This document shows positions 23,471 through 31,554 of a stretch of DNA of 38,025 bases, piece after piece; position 1 is the stretch's first letter, and each line of letters starts with the position of its first letter. Made by a program: the position numbers and the translations under genes. The notes beneath the pieces are model-generated. The model was not told where the DNA came from and did not search any database. It worked only from the letters and a program-made list of their open reading frames with translations. The stretch is taken from NCBI GenBank assembly GCA_003224235.1, contig QHYU01000143.1:1-38025 (forward strand), in the 5' to 3' direction. Source of the stretch: Acidobacteriota bacterium. GTDB lineage: Bacteria; Acidobacteriota; Terriglobia; Acidiferrales; UBA7541.

Positions 23471-24250
23471 TTACTTGGTCAGGCCGCGCGCGGCGGATTC
23501 GATGAAGCCGATCAGCTCCTCGATGTCTGCGGAGCCGTTGAGCGTGGCGCGCATCTGTTCCAGGGCCTGCGTGGTGTTGAGCTTCGACCTCAGCAACAGC
23601 CGGTAGGCCTGCTCGATCGCGCGGATACGCTCGCTGGAGAATCCGCGGCGCTCGAGTCCCACGGTATTCACGCCATAGCAACGCGTCTCGCGCTGGGACA
23701 CCACTTTCGAAAAGGGCGGCACGTCCTGCGTGATCACCGTCGAGGCGCCGATATACGAGTAGCGCCCAACGCGGCAGAACTGGTGCACCGGACTGAACGC
23801 GCCCACGGTGGCGTAATCCTCAACGGTGACGTGGCCGGCGAGCGTCGCGCTGTTGGCGAACACGGTGTGACTGCCCACCTGACAATCGTGCGCGATATGC
23901 GCGTAAGCCATAAAGAGGTTGTCGCTCCCAATGCGCGTGATCCCGCCGCCCTGCCTCGTGCCCCGGCTGACAGTGACGTACTCGCGGAAGGTGTTCCGAT
24001 CGCCCACCACCAACTCGGTGCGCTCCCCGCCGTACTTCAAATCCTGCGGGTCGCCGCCCACCGAGCAAAATGGGTGAAGCACGTTTTCCCGGCCAAGGCG
24101 GGCTGGGCCATTCACCACGGCGTGCGGATGCAGCACGCAACCGTCGCCCAGTTCGACCTCGTTGCCCACCACGGCGTAGGCGCTGACGCGGACGCACCGG
24201 CCCAGCCGTGTGGCTGGCGAAATGATCGCGCGAGCGTCGATCTCACTCAT
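23471..24250 (-). CDS. lpxA: Acyl-ACP-UDP-N-acetylglucosamine O-acyltransferase
   Basis: First step of lipid A synthesis: transfers a hydroxyacyl chain to UDP-GlcNAc. The 259-aa protein shows the left-handed hexapeptide beta-helix (repeats of the type [LIV]GxxxxI from about residue 7 to 190). Catalytic His121 is in AYAHIAHDCQVG, and IGGDPQD-like VGGDPQDLKYGGE (64-76) is conserved. The C-terminal helices RGFSSERIRAIEQAYRLLLR follow. The ATG overlaps the fabZ stop by one nt (TGATG). It is part of the fabZ-lpxA-lpxI group. Confidence 0.97.
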   Translation of the reverse strand: MSEIDARAIISPATRLGRCVRVSAYAVVGNEVELGDGCVLHPHAVVNGPARLGRENVLHPFCSVGGDPQDLKYGGERTELVVGDRNTFREYVTVSRGTRQGGGITRIGSDNLFMAYAHIAHDCQVGSHTVFANSATLAGHVTVEDYATVGAFSPVHQFCRVGRYSYIGASTVITQDVPPFSKVVSQRETRCYGVNTVGLERRGFSSERIRAIEQAYRLLLRSKLNTTQALEQMRATLNGSADIEELIGFIESAARGLTK

Positions 24251-24265
24251 CACTTCTCACTCATC
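24241..24265 (-). repeat. Tandem GATGAGTGAGA 11-mers at the fabZ-lpxA junction
   Basis: Two direct copies of GATGAGTGAGA (minus strand; plus-strand TCTCACTCATC at 24241-24251 and 24255-24265) span the fabZ stop and lpxA start. A third copy in the same orientation is at 8458-8468, just after the ABC permease stop. The repeat supplies the last codons of fabZ (MSEK) and the first of lpxA (MSEI). Confidence 0.6.
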
Positions 24266-24723
24266 GCTGCCATTGTTGCCGGGGCAGGCTCGCGGTCCAC
24301 CATCTTGCACATCAGCGTCGCTTCGGCGGCCAGCTCCCCGTTGACGGTGGCCTTGCCTTCGAGTTTACAAAAATTGCCGCGCCAGGAGACCACGGTAACT
24401 TCCAGCCGCAATTGCTCCCCGGGAACCACCGGCCGGCGGAACCGCGCGTCGTCCACCGCGACGAAATAGAGCAGCTTCTTCTCGCGGTCCGGTACCTCTT
24501 GCAGCAACAATATCCCTCCGGTCTGCGCCATGGCCTCAATCATCAGCACGCCGGGCATGATCGGTTTCCCCGGGAAATGTCCTTGAAAATAGCCCTCATT
24601 GATGCTGACGTTCTTCACGCCGACAATGCGCTTGAGCCGCTCCATTTCCAGGATGGCATCTACCATCAGGAAGGGATAGCGGTGCGGCAGGATCTTCTGG
24701 ATGCCGTTGGTGTCCAGAATCAT
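24250..24723 (-). CDS. fabZ: 3-hydroxyacyl-ACP dehydratase FabZ
   Basis: Dehydrates beta-hydroxyacyl-ACP in fatty acid synthesis and shares its substrate pool with LpxA. The 157-aa hot-dog protein starts MILDTNGIQKILPHRYPFLMVD; the catalytic His49 (GHFPGKPIMPG) and Glu63 (MIEAMAQ) are present. It is a little longer than usual, the extra C-terminal residues coming from a short repeat. It is the first gene of the overlapped lipid A operon that runs to miaA. Confidence 0.97.
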   Translation of the reverse strand: MILDTNGIQKILPHRYPFLMVDAILEMERLKRIVGVKNVSINEGYFQGHFPGKPIMPGVLMIEAMAQTGGILLLQEVPDREKKLLYFVAVDDARFRRPVVPGEQLRLEVTVVSWRGNFCKLEGKATVNGELAAEATLMCKMVDREPAPATMAAMSEK

Positions 24724-24852
24724 CGCTTCTCCTCAAGGAGCTTTCGATGCAGAATTTACACCCCGCCCGATGCCACGATTATATGCGAAACGCCCCATTC
24801 CGGGTGAACGGCGTTGCTCGGTGCTCTCTCCGTTGCTAGCATAGCCCGCGCA

Positions 24853-26010
24853 ATGCCTTCATTCGATCTGGCCCAGGGCCTTCTCGAGGACTTGCGCCGC
24901 CAGCAGCAGAAAATGTTGCGCCTGCTGGGCCGCTTCGTGCGCGCAGAATCGCCCAGCTTCGACAAAGCAGCGGTTGACCGGTTCGGGCGGATCGTGGCCG
25001 CCGAGTGGCGCAATCGCGGCGCGCGCGTCCGGTTTCTGCTCCAGCGCCGGCACGGTGACCATATTCGCGCGGAGTTGTGGCCCGGGCGCGGAAGGCCAGC
25101 GGGGCAGATCCTGATCTTGGGCCATCTCGACACTGTCTACGACCTCGGCACACTTGCCCGCATGCCCTTCCGCGTCTCGCGGGGCCGCGCCTACGGCCCC
25201 GGCAGCTACGACATGAAAAGCGGCTTGGTGATCGCCTTGTTTGCCGCAGAAGTGCTCCACACGATGCGAATGCGGCCATTCAAGCGCCTGGTCTTTTTGT
25301 GGACCTCGGATGAAGAGATTGGCAGCGGGTCCTCGCGCGCTGTGATTGAGAAAGAGGCCAGACGCAGCGACGCTGTGCTAGTCCTCGAACCCGCCAGCGG
25401 GCCCGATGGCCGGCTGAAGACGGCGCGCAAAGGTGTCGGCGAAATCGAGCTGATCGTAACCGGCCGCGCCGCGCACGCTGGGGTCAATCCGCAGGATGGC
25501 GTCAACGCCGTGCACGAACTGGCGCTGCAAATCGCGCGCGTCGCCCGGTTTAACCAGCCCCGCCGCGGCGTCTCTGTCAACGCCGACGTCGTCGAAGGCG
25601 GCACACGCACCAACGTCATCGCCGAGCGCGCTCGCGCAGTGGTAGACATCCGCGCAGCGCGCGCTTCCGACATGCGTGCGCTCGAAGCGAAGTTCCACCG
25701 GCTCCGCCCCCATTTGCCGGGCGCGCGGCTCAAAGTGCGCGGCGGGTTCAACCGCCCGCCGATGGAACGCGCCGCCAGCGCCGGTCTTTTCCGTCGAGCG
25801 CAGGCCCTCGCAATCACGATGGGGCTGAAGCTTGAGGAATCTTTCACCGGCGGCGGCTCCGACGGCAACTTCACCGCCGCCTTGGGAGTGCCTACGCTCG
25901 ACGGCCTCGGAGGTGTCGGCGAAGGCGCTCACAGCCCGCACGAGAACGTCGTCATCCGAGCCCTGCCCCAGCGCGCCGCCCTCCTCGCCGCCCTCCTGGC
26001 CTCCCTATAG
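24853..26010 (+). CDS. M20-family zinc metallopeptidase (carboxypeptidase G2-like)
   Basis: Probable two-zinc exopeptidase or amidohydrolase, 385 aa from the ATG; a TTG at 24814 would add 13 residues. Zinc-site motifs are all visible: GHLDTVYD (His91, Asp93), GPGSYDMKSG (Asp120), TSDEEIGS (catalytic Glu154 and ligand Glu155), LVLEPAS (Glu179), and the late SPHENV with the final His. The dimerisation domain spans about 190-300, starting ARKGVGEIELIVTGRAAHAG. No signal peptide is seen, so it is cytoplasmic. It is divergent from fabZ and has no co-directional close partner. Substrates of the M20 family range from folate glutamates to dipeptides, and the specific one cannot be told. Confidence 0.92.
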   Translation: MPSFDLAQGLLEDLRRQQQKMLRLLGRFVRAESPSFDKAAVDRFGRIVAAEWRNRGARVRFLLQRRHGDHIRAELWPGRGRPAGQILILGHLDTVYDLGTLARMPFRVSRGRAYGPGSYDMKSGLVIALFAAEVLHTMRMRPFKRLVFLWTSDEEIGSGSSRAVIEKEARRSDAVLVLEPASGPDGRLKTARKGVGEIELIVTGRAAHAGVNPQDGVNAVHELALQIARVARFNQPRRGVSVNADVVEGGTRTNVIAERARAVVDIRAARASDMRALEAKFHRLRPHLPGARLKVRGGFNRPPMERAASAGLFRRAQALAITMGLKLEESFTGGGSDGNFTAALGVPTLDGLGGVGEGAHSPHENVVIRALPQRAALLAALLASL

Positions 26011-26330
26011 CTGCCCTCAGTTGGTAAAATGGTCGGCTTGGGAGACTCGCGCCGACACACCTGTCATCTCTGAAAGCGCTTTGTGTCGGGGCCCGGCGCA
26101 TTATAAAGCGCAGCTGATACTCGGACCTTCAGTCTCGAATTGCCTGAAATGGACTGTGACAAGGAATGGCGGCGCGACAGGTGACATTCGTTCATTGCTT
26201 TGATAACCAAAAGGGTTGTGCGATCATTTTCGAGATCTTTCCCAAGGCGCTGAAGCCGCTTTTTTGGTGCTCTCACCGGCGGCTGGAAACCGTGCCCGGA
26301 CGAGAGAGACAGGGTAAGCGGGAGGAGAGG
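26011..26330. other. Gene-free stretch upstream of the hydrolase gene
   Basis: No convincing gene or RNA is seen. Contents noted: a palindromic AAAGCGCTTT near 26077 inside a GACACA/TGTGTC inverted pair, and a GCGCTGAAGCCGC partial hairpin followed by a T-run near 26248-26265. A convincing promoter could not be assigned. The strong GGGAGGAGAGG ribosome-binding tract before 26331 belongs to the next gene. Confidence 0.35.
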
Positions 26331-27494
26331 ATGAAACAAACACTCAAGATAGTCGCGTTGGCTTGCGCTGCGCTCTTGTGGGTCACAACCGCAAGCACGC
26401 AGGTGACAAAGCAGGACGCGGACCTCGCGGCACCTGACGGTTTGAAGCTTAAGGTTACTTACTACTCTGCCGGGAAGTCTGGGCCGGGTGTATTGCTGTT
26501 GCACCAGTGCAACCGCGAGCGCAAGACGTGGGATCCACTCGCCACGCAACTCGCGGCGGCGGGCATTCACGTTCTCACGCTCGACTATCGCGGATATGGC
26601 GAAAGCGGCGGCGAGCGTTTTCTCTCCCTCACCCCCCAGCAGCAAGCCGCTGCGCGGGAGAAGTGGCCGGGCGATATCGACACCGCCTTCAAGTATCTGC
26701 TTGACCAGACCGGCGTGGACAAAGCGCGCCTCGGCGCCGGCGGGGCAAGCTGCGGCGTGAACAATTCCGTTCAGTTGGCGCGGCGACATCCCGAAGTAAA
26801 GACTCTGGTGCTTCTCTCCGGCAACACCAACGAGGAGGGCCGCACATTTCTGCAAACGTCCGCCGGCTTGCCGCTCTTCGTCTCCGCCAGCGAAGACGAC
26901 GGCGATACGTTGCCCTACATGCGCTGGCTGATGGCGTTTTCGCGCAATCCGCAGAACAAGCTCGTGCCTTTCAAAGCTGCGGGCCACGGCACAAACATGT
27001 TCGCCGTGGAAAAGGGGCTTGAGCCCATGATTCTGGAATGGTTCGACAAGACCCTGCGGCAAGCACCCGCTGCGTACAGCGCCAAGACAATGTCCAAGCC
27101 CTCTCCGATTGCAGAATTCTGGGACGTGCTGACGCAGCCTGGCGGCGCGGCGCCCGCAAGGAAGTTGTTTGAGGAAACGAAGAAGAAGGATCCGAATGCA
27201 TTTCTCTTTCCGGAGTCGGCCGTAAACGTGCTGGGCTACGACCGTTTGCAGAAGGGCGACACGAAAGAGGCGATTCAAGTCTTGAAACTCAATGAATTGG
27301 CTTATCCGCGTTCGGCAAACGTGTACGACAGCCTCGGAGACGCCTACTTGGCCGACCACCAGGACGAACTCGCTCTCCAGTATTCTGAAAACGCTCTCAA
27401 AATACTTGACGAAAATCCTCCGGCAAACGCGGACTTTGGTCGGTTGATCCGCGAAAGCGTGGAGGGCAAGCTCCGCAAACTTCGGCACCAATGA
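26331..27494 (+). CDS. Secreted alpha/beta hydrolase with C-terminal TPR repeats
   Basis: A 387-aa exported protein. The start is fixed by a GGGAGGAGAGG site and a signal peptide MKQTLKIVALACAALLWVTT. The hydrolase domain (about 40-245) has the oxyanion-side VLLLHQCNRE, the LDYRGYGESGG strand-loop, the nucleophile elbow GGASCGVN (Ser140 followed by Cys141), an acid residue in SASEDDGDT and His219 in AAGHGTNMF. The family is dienelactone-hydrolase-like, in which the nucleophile is normally Cys. The C-terminal 110 residues hold TPR-like helices (about 280-385: ETKKKDPNAF...LNELAYPRSANVYDSLGDAYL). The fusion of a hydrolase with TPRs suggests peptide or partner binding. The substrate is unknown. 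Confidence 0.88.
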   Translation: MKQTLKIVALACAALLWVTTASTQVTKQDADLAAPDGLKLKVTYYSAGKSGPGVLLLHQCNRERKTWDPLATQLAAAGIHVLTLDYRGYGESGGERFLSLTPQQQAAAREKWPGDIDTAFKYLLDQTGVDKARLGAGGASCGVNNSVQLARRHPEVKTLVLLSGNTNEEGRTFLQTSAGLPLFVSASEDDGDTLPYMRWLMAFSRNPQNKLVPFKAAGHGTNMFAVEKGLEPMILEWFDKTLRQAPAAYSAKTMSKPSPIAEFWDVLTQPGGAAPARKLFEETKKKDPNAFLFPESAVNVLGYDRLQKGDTKEAIQVLKLNELAYPRSANVYDSLGDAYLADHQDELALQYSENALKILDENPPANADFGRLIRESVEGKLRKLRHQ

Positions 27495-27509
27495 TGCCGG
27501 GGCGGTCTT

Positions 27510-27559
27510 CAGTGACACTGGGCCAGAAGGCGCGCGCCGGGCTCAACTTCAAACAGCCG
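27510..27559 (-). repeat. Inverted partial copy of the yheT-like gene (left arm)
   Basis: This 50-bp piece is the inverse of 27821-27870, matching at 46 of 50 positions. On the minus strand it reads RLFEVEPGARLLAQCH-stop, against RLFEVEPGTRLLARCH inside the hydrolase gene. Two of the four differences are silent. It lies between the two plus-strand hydrolase genes, about 260 bp from its partner, so the two arms could form a long hairpin. Confidence 0.7.
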
Positions 27560-27595
27560 GCTTAGCGCCGGTTGCCGGGAGTACGAAACGTTTGA

Positions 27596-28711
27596 ATGTG
27601 CTCGCCGAAGCTTGAGGTTGGCCCCGAACAACTCCGCACCCTTTTTTTCAGACACGTAGTGCTCCCAGTCCTCCACCAGCTTGCGTGGGGTGTGGCGCTA
27701 GCGTACATTCCAGAGGTGGTCGCGTATGAGCCGCATCCACTGTTGCGCAACGCCCACTTAATGACGTTTCTCGCGGCATTCTGGCCGCGGCGGTTGGCGC
27801 GGCTTCCCTGGTCGACCGAGCGGCTGTTTGAAGTTGAGCCGGGCACGCGCCTTCTGGCCCGGTGTCATTGGCAGAGAGATCCGCAACGCCATCCCGCGCT
27901 GGTGCTCGTGCATGGCCTCGAAGGTTCGAGCGAATCGCGCTACATGCTGGGTATTGCCGAGCTGGCCTTCGTGGCCGGTTTCAGCGTTTTGCGGCTCAAC
28001 CAGCGCAATTGCGGCGGCACAGAGCATTTGACGCCTACGGTTTATAACTCCGGCCTGTCCGGCGACTACCGGGCGATTCTTGATGAGCTGCTCCAACGGG
28101 ACGCGGTGCCTGAGGTATTTTTTGCCGGCTACTCGATGGGTGGCAACCTGGTGTTGAAGATGGCCGGCGAGCTGGGCGAAGCCGCGCCTCCGCAGCTTCG
28201 CGGCGTGTGCGCCGTCTGCCCATCACTTGACCTCGCGGCCTGCGCCGATACGATTGCCTTGCCGCGAAATTTTCCTTACGAACGGCACTTCATGCACAGC
28301 CTGAAGCAACGGCTGCGACGCAAGGCGCTCCTGTTTCCGGGTCAGTATCCGCTCGACGGCCTGCAGCGCTTGCATACCTTGCGCCAATGGGACGACGCCA
28401 TCACCGCGCCTCGCTCGGGGTACCGCGATGCCGATGACTATTACCACCGCGCAAGCGCTTTGCGAGTGATTGCGCAGGTTCGCCTTCCGACCCTCATCCT
28501 CGCCGCGCAGGATGATCCCCTTGTCCCCTTCGAATTATTCCTTGATCCGGCCATCGCCGCGAACCCCTGCATCACGCTGCTTGCGCCGCCATTCGGCGGC
28601 CATTGCGGCTTTATCTCCCGCGCCGGCGGCGATGAGCGTTTCTGGGCCGAAGCGAGGCTGGTCGAGTTTTGCCGGGAGCGGTCGAAGGTCGGAAGCGCCC
28701 CCGAGCCTTGA
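27596..28711 (+). CDS. YheT-like alpha/beta hydrolase (COG0429 type)
   Basis: Cytoplasmic alpha/beta-fold hydrolase of the YheT/ABHD1 group, 371 aa from this start. Family hallmarks: PHPLLRNAHLMTFLAAFWPR (47-66), VLVHGLEGSSESRYM (103-117), LRLNQRNCGGTEHLT, nucleophile Ser180 in GYSMGGNLVLKM, acid DDPLVP, and FGGHCGFI with the catalytic His. The first 40 residues are unusual and no ribosome-binding site supports this ATG. GTG codons at 27692 or 27716 give more family-like starts. The gene carries the right arm of a 50-bp inverted repeat. It is followed closely by fabV. Confidence 0.88.
   Translation: MCSPKLEVGPEQLRTLFFRHVVLPVLHQLAWGVALAYIPEVVAYEPHPLLRNAHLMTFLAAFWPRRLARLPWSTERLFEVEPGTRLLARCHWQRDPQRHPALVLVHGLEGSSESRYMLGIAELAFVAGFSVLRLNQRNCGGTEHLTPTVYNSGLSGDYRAILDELLQRDAVPEVFFAGYSMGGNLVLKMAGELGEAAPPQLRGVCAVCPSLDLAACADTIALPRNFPYERHFMHSLKQRLRRKALLFPGQYPLDGLQRLHTLRQWDDAITAPRSGYRDADDYYHRASALRVIAQVRLPTLILAAQDDPLVPFELFLDPAIAANPCITLLAPPFGGHCGFISRAGGDERFWAEARLVEFCRERSKVGSAPEP
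27821..27870 (+). repeat. Right arm of the 50-bp inverted repeat, inside the yheT-like gene
   Basis: Coding sequence for RLFEVEPGTRLLARCH plus one base. It pairs with 27510-27559 in inverted orientation at 46 of 50 positions; the mismatches are at 27841, 27845, 27861 and 27868. Confidence 0.7.
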
Positions 28712-28748
28712 CTGGACAACCTGCATGGCCCGCGATAATGTTCTGGTC

Positions 28749-29945
28749 ATGGCTCCTCAAGTCGTGATGCAACGTGCGCGCGGCTTTGTCTGCGTCAATG
28801 CGCATCCCGAAGGGTGTTTTCGCAATGTCGAGCGGCAAGTAGCTGAGGTCCGCGGCGATCTGCCGGTGCCAGTCGCCGGCCCCAAGAACGTGCTTGTTTT
28901 GGGCAGCTCGACCGGCTACGGCCTTGCGTCCCGCGTCGCCGCAGCATGGGGATTTGGGGCTCGCACGCTCGGCGTATTCTTCGAGCGTCCGCCGGAGGAC
29001 AGCCGCACCGGAACTGCAGGCTGGTACAACACCGTGGCGTTCCACCGCCTGGCTACTCGCGACGCCTTATATGCCTGTAGCCTCAACGGCGACGCCTTTG
29101 CGGATGAGGTCAAACGCGCTGCAGCCGAGATCATCCGGCGGGAGATGGGCCCGATCGACCTTTGCATCTACAGCCTGGCCGCTCCCCGGCGCACCCACCC
29201 GAGAACCGGCGTTGTGCACAACGCGACGCTGAAGTCCATCGGCGCGGCCTACACGAACAAAACAATCGATCTCTCTTCGCGCAAAGTCGTCGAAGTCACC
29301 ATTCCTCCCGCCACTGAGCGGGAAATCGCGGACACAGTAGCGGTGATGGGTGGTGAGGACTGGCGCATGTGGGCGGAGATGCTGCTCGACGAGGGATTGC
29401 TTGCGCCCGGCGCGCGCACGCTCGCCTACTCGTACATCGGCCCTGAACTCACCTGGCCCATCTACTGGCATGGCACGATCGGCCGCGCGAAGGAAGACCT
29501 CGAGAAGACGGCCCATCAGCTCGACAAACTCCTGGCCACGCGCCTCGGCGGCCACGCCTGGATTTCCGTGAACAAGGCGGTGGTGACGCAGGCCTCCGCC
29601 GCGATTCCCGTCGTGCCGCTTTACATGAGCCTGCTCTTCCGCGTCCTGCGGCGGAAGCAACTCGACGAAGACACCGCAGCCCAAATGCGGCGGCTCTTCT
29701 TCGGTGCTTTGACTGCTGGGAAGGAGGTCGTCACCGACAAAGCGGGGCGAATTCGCCTGGACGACCGCGAGATGCGCCCGGAGGTGCAGGCGGAGGTTGC
29801 GGCGCTCTGGCCGCGCGTGACTACCGAGAACTTGCTCGAAATCTCCGACTTTAGCGCTTTCGAGCGCGCCTTCCGAAACCTGTTCGGCTTCGAGGTGGAA
29901 GGCGTGGACTACTCGCAGCCCACGGAAACCGATCTGCATTGGTAA
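28749..29945 (+). CDS. fabV: FabV-type trans-2-enoyl-ACP/CoA reductase
   Basis: Reduces trans-2-enoyl thioesters with NADH in the last step of fatty acid elongation; an alternative to FabI. The 398-aa protein fits the family. Features: RARGFVCVNAHPEGC near the start, the NAD site VLVLGSSTGYGLASRVAAAW, cofactor-side GVFFERP, YSLAAPRR, and the catalytic Tyr-x8-Lys in YWHGTIGRAK. It ends in GVDYSQPTETDLHW, the family C-terminus. An earlier in-frame ATG (28725) would add 8 residues; no clear ribosome-binding site separates them. It probably shares a transcript with the yheT-like gene. FabV enzymes are known to be triclosan-tolerant. Confidence 0.95.
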   Translation: MAPQVVMQRARGFVCVNAHPEGCFRNVERQVAEVRGDLPVPVAGPKNVLVLGSSTGYGLASRVAAAWGFGARTLGVFFERPPEDSRTGTAGWYNTVAFHRLATRDALYACSLNGDAFADEVKRAAAEIIRREMGPIDLCIYSLAAPRRTHPRTGVVHNATLKSIGAAYTNKTIDLSSRKVVEVTIPPATEREIADTVAVMGGEDWRMWAEMLLDEGLLAPGARTLAYSYIGPELTWPIYWHGTIGRAKEDLEKTAHQLDKLLATRLGGHAWISVNKAVVTQASAAIPVVPLYMSLLFRVLRRKQLDEDTAAQMRRLFFGALTAGKEVVTDKAGRIRLDDREMRPEVQAEVAALWPRVTTENLLEISDFSAFERAFRNLFGFEVEGVDYSQPTETDLHW

Positions 29946-29950
29946 GTCTG

Positions 29951-30057
29951 AGTTGAGGGTCGACAGCCAGGAGTCTGGAGTCGAAGGTCGGGACTTTAAA
30001 CTCTTGGCACCGCTGGGGTAATCCCTTGGGCCTCTTGACTCTCAACTGCTGACTGGT
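29951..30057. repeat. Inverted degenerate AGTTGAGAGTC-type repeats between convergent genes
   Basis: After fabV the plus strand reads GAGTTGAGGGTCGACAG and then GGAGTCTGGAGTCGAAGGTC. Just before the end of the opposing peptidase gene the minus strand reads CAGTTGAGAGTCAAGAGG. Each gene is thus followed by a related short repeat on its own coding strand. No classical terminator is visible in this 122-bp gap. Confidence 0.5.
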
Positions 30058-30067
30058 GACTTCTCCC

Positions 30068-31357
30068 CTACGCGATCGGTTGCTCGAGCGAAGGGCTCCC
30101 GGGCGTGAGCAGCCGCGCCGGCCCGTCCTCCGCGATTACCATATCGTCCTCAAGGCGCAGGCCGAATTCGTCGCGGACGTAGATGCCGGGCTCGTTCGAA
30201 AACGTCATACCCGGCTCAAGCAGTGTCTTACTGCCGCGCACCAGGTAGGGATGCTCGTGGCCGTCTAGGCCGATGCCGTGACCCACGCGATGCGTGAACA
30301 ATTTGTAGTCCGTGCCATAACCGGCCGCGGTGATCACCGCGCGCGCGGCGTCATCCACCGAGCCTGCGAGTTGCCCCCGCCGCGCTGCCTGGAGTGCTGC
30401 TTCCTGCGCCCGGCGCACCACGTCGAAAGCCCGCTTTAGTTTGTCTGGCGTTTTACCGAGCACGGTGCAGCGCGTCACGTCTGAGGCGTAACCTTCGACG
30501 GATGTGCCGCCGTCTACCAGCACCACCTCGCCTTCGACCAGCCTCTGTGGCTGCATCGTGCCGTGCGGCAGCGCCGCCCACTTCCCCAGCAAGACCAACG
30601 CTCCGCCTGAGAGCCCGAGGCGCTGGAAGCCCTGTGAGACTAACGCGCCGATGTCGCGCTGGCTCATGCCTTCGCGCAATGAAGCAAATAAGGCGCGGTA
30701 AACCTCGCAGGTAACTTCGCAAGCCAGCCGCATCAGTTCGAGTTCGTGCCCGCTCTTGCGTGCCCGGCAGCCAATGGTGATCGGGTCGCCGCTGGCCAAT
30801 TCCAGCGGCGGCGCAGCGCGGCGGAGGGCATCGTAAAAGGTAAAGCGCGTCGTTTCCTCGATGCCGACTCTTCCGGTGCGGATGCCGCGTTCAGCGAACC
30901 ACTTCGCTGCCACTTTCGAGGGGTCTTCGTCCTCTTGCCAGGCGCGCACCTCGATGGGCCAGAGTTGCAGCTCGCGCAGCCGGCCCTCCTCAAAGGCGGG
31001 GCAGACAAGCATTGGCTCGCCTCGCCGCGGGATCACCAGGGCCAGCAACCGCTCGCTGAGCCCCCAGCGAATGCCGGTGTAGTAGTAGAGCCCAGTTCCG
31101 GGAGTGAGGTAGAGCGCCGCGAACTCTGGTTTCGCTTCTGCCATCAGACGCTGCGCATGCTGGATGCGGCCCTGGAACTCTTCAGCGGTAATCGGACGGA
31201 CACGATCGTGGACGGGTTTTAGCTTGTCAAACGCCGCAGGGAGCTTAGGCAGTTCGTGCGACTCCTGCGCGGCGAGCGTGGGTAGTACCGAAATACTGGA
31301 AGCAAGCGCTCCGGTCTGCAAACCTGTTTTAAGCAAAGCGCGGCGCGAAATCGGCAT
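30068..31357 (-). CDS. Tat-exported M24 aminopeptidase (Xaa-Pro type)
   Basis: Probable periplasmic Xaa-Pro aminopeptidase or dipeptidase, 429 aa. The N-terminus MPISRRALLKTGLQTGALAS is a twin-arginine signal (SRRALLK), so export after folding is expected, in keeping with a metalloenzyme. The M24 catalytic domain (about 190-425) contains VDGGTSVEGYASDVTR (two Asp ligands), HRVGHGIGLDGHE (His ligand), PGMTFSNEPGIY and GLRLEDDMVI (two Glu ligands), so all five metal ligands are present. The creatinase-like N-terminal domain spans 50-185. A good GGAGG site precedes the start. It is transcribed alone, and a REP-like element lies just upstream. Confidence 0.94.
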   Translation of the reverse strand: MPISRRALLKTGLQTGALASSISVLPTLAAQESHELPKLPAAFDKLKPVHDRVRPITAEEFQGRIQHAQRLMAEAKPEFAALYLTPGTGLYYYTGIRWGLSERLLALVIPRRGEPMLVCPAFEEGRLRELQLWPIEVRAWQEDEDPSKVAAKWFAERGIRTGRVGIEETTRFTFYDALRRAAPPLELASGDPITIGCRARKSGHELELMRLACEVTCEVYRALFASLREGMSQRDIGALVSQGFQRLGLSGGALVLLGKWAALPHGTMQPQRLVEGEVVLVDGGTSVEGYASDVTRCTVLGKTPDKLKRAFDVVRRAQEAALQAARRGQLAGSVDDAARAVITAAGYGTDYKLFTHRVGHGIGLDGHEHPYLVRGSKTLLEPGMTFSNEPGIYVRDEFGLRLEDDMVIAEDGPARLLTPGSPSLEQPIA

Positions 31358-31376
31358 GAGCCCTCCAGCAAGGTCG

Positions 31377-31423
31377 CCTGAGCGAAAGCGGCACAGAGAC
31401 TACTCGCTGCGCTCAGGATGACA
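31377..31423 (-). repeat. Dispersed REP-like palindrome (TGTCATCCTGAGCG family)
   Basis: On the minus strand TGTCATCCTGAGCGCAGCG starts the element and CGCTTTCGCTCAGG ends it, giving CCTGAGCG/CGCTCAGG arms around a short centre. In translation this family yields HPER-type shadow peptides common in many genomes. It lies between the BON lipoprotein gene and the M24 peptidase gene. Confidence 0.6.
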
Positions 31424-31492
31424 GCAAAGCGATGGGCTTTGCCCTCGCGCTTTTACTTGTGCGCTTGCAGGAAGTCAAGCTCGCAGAAACAA

Positions 31493-31527
31493 AACCGCAA
31501 GGGCACGCCATGTGTGCCCTTGCGGTT
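31493..31527 (-). terminator. Rho-independent terminator after the BON-domain gene
   Basis: A perfect 14-bp stem AACCGCAAGGGCAC/GTGCCCTTGCGGTT with a 7-nt loop lies 28 bp past the stop codon. On the minus strand it is followed by TTGTTTCTG after the stem's TT, giving a TTTTGTTT run. It is the clearest terminator in the window. Confidence 0.85.
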
Positions 31528-31554
31528 ATTTCATTTGCCGGCGCCCGGCAACGT

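Noticed and set aside
26064-27518. Minus-strand open frame of 484 codons
   Set aside because: Exactly antisense to the secreted hydrolase, which has a signal peptide, catalytic motifs and a ribosome-binding site.
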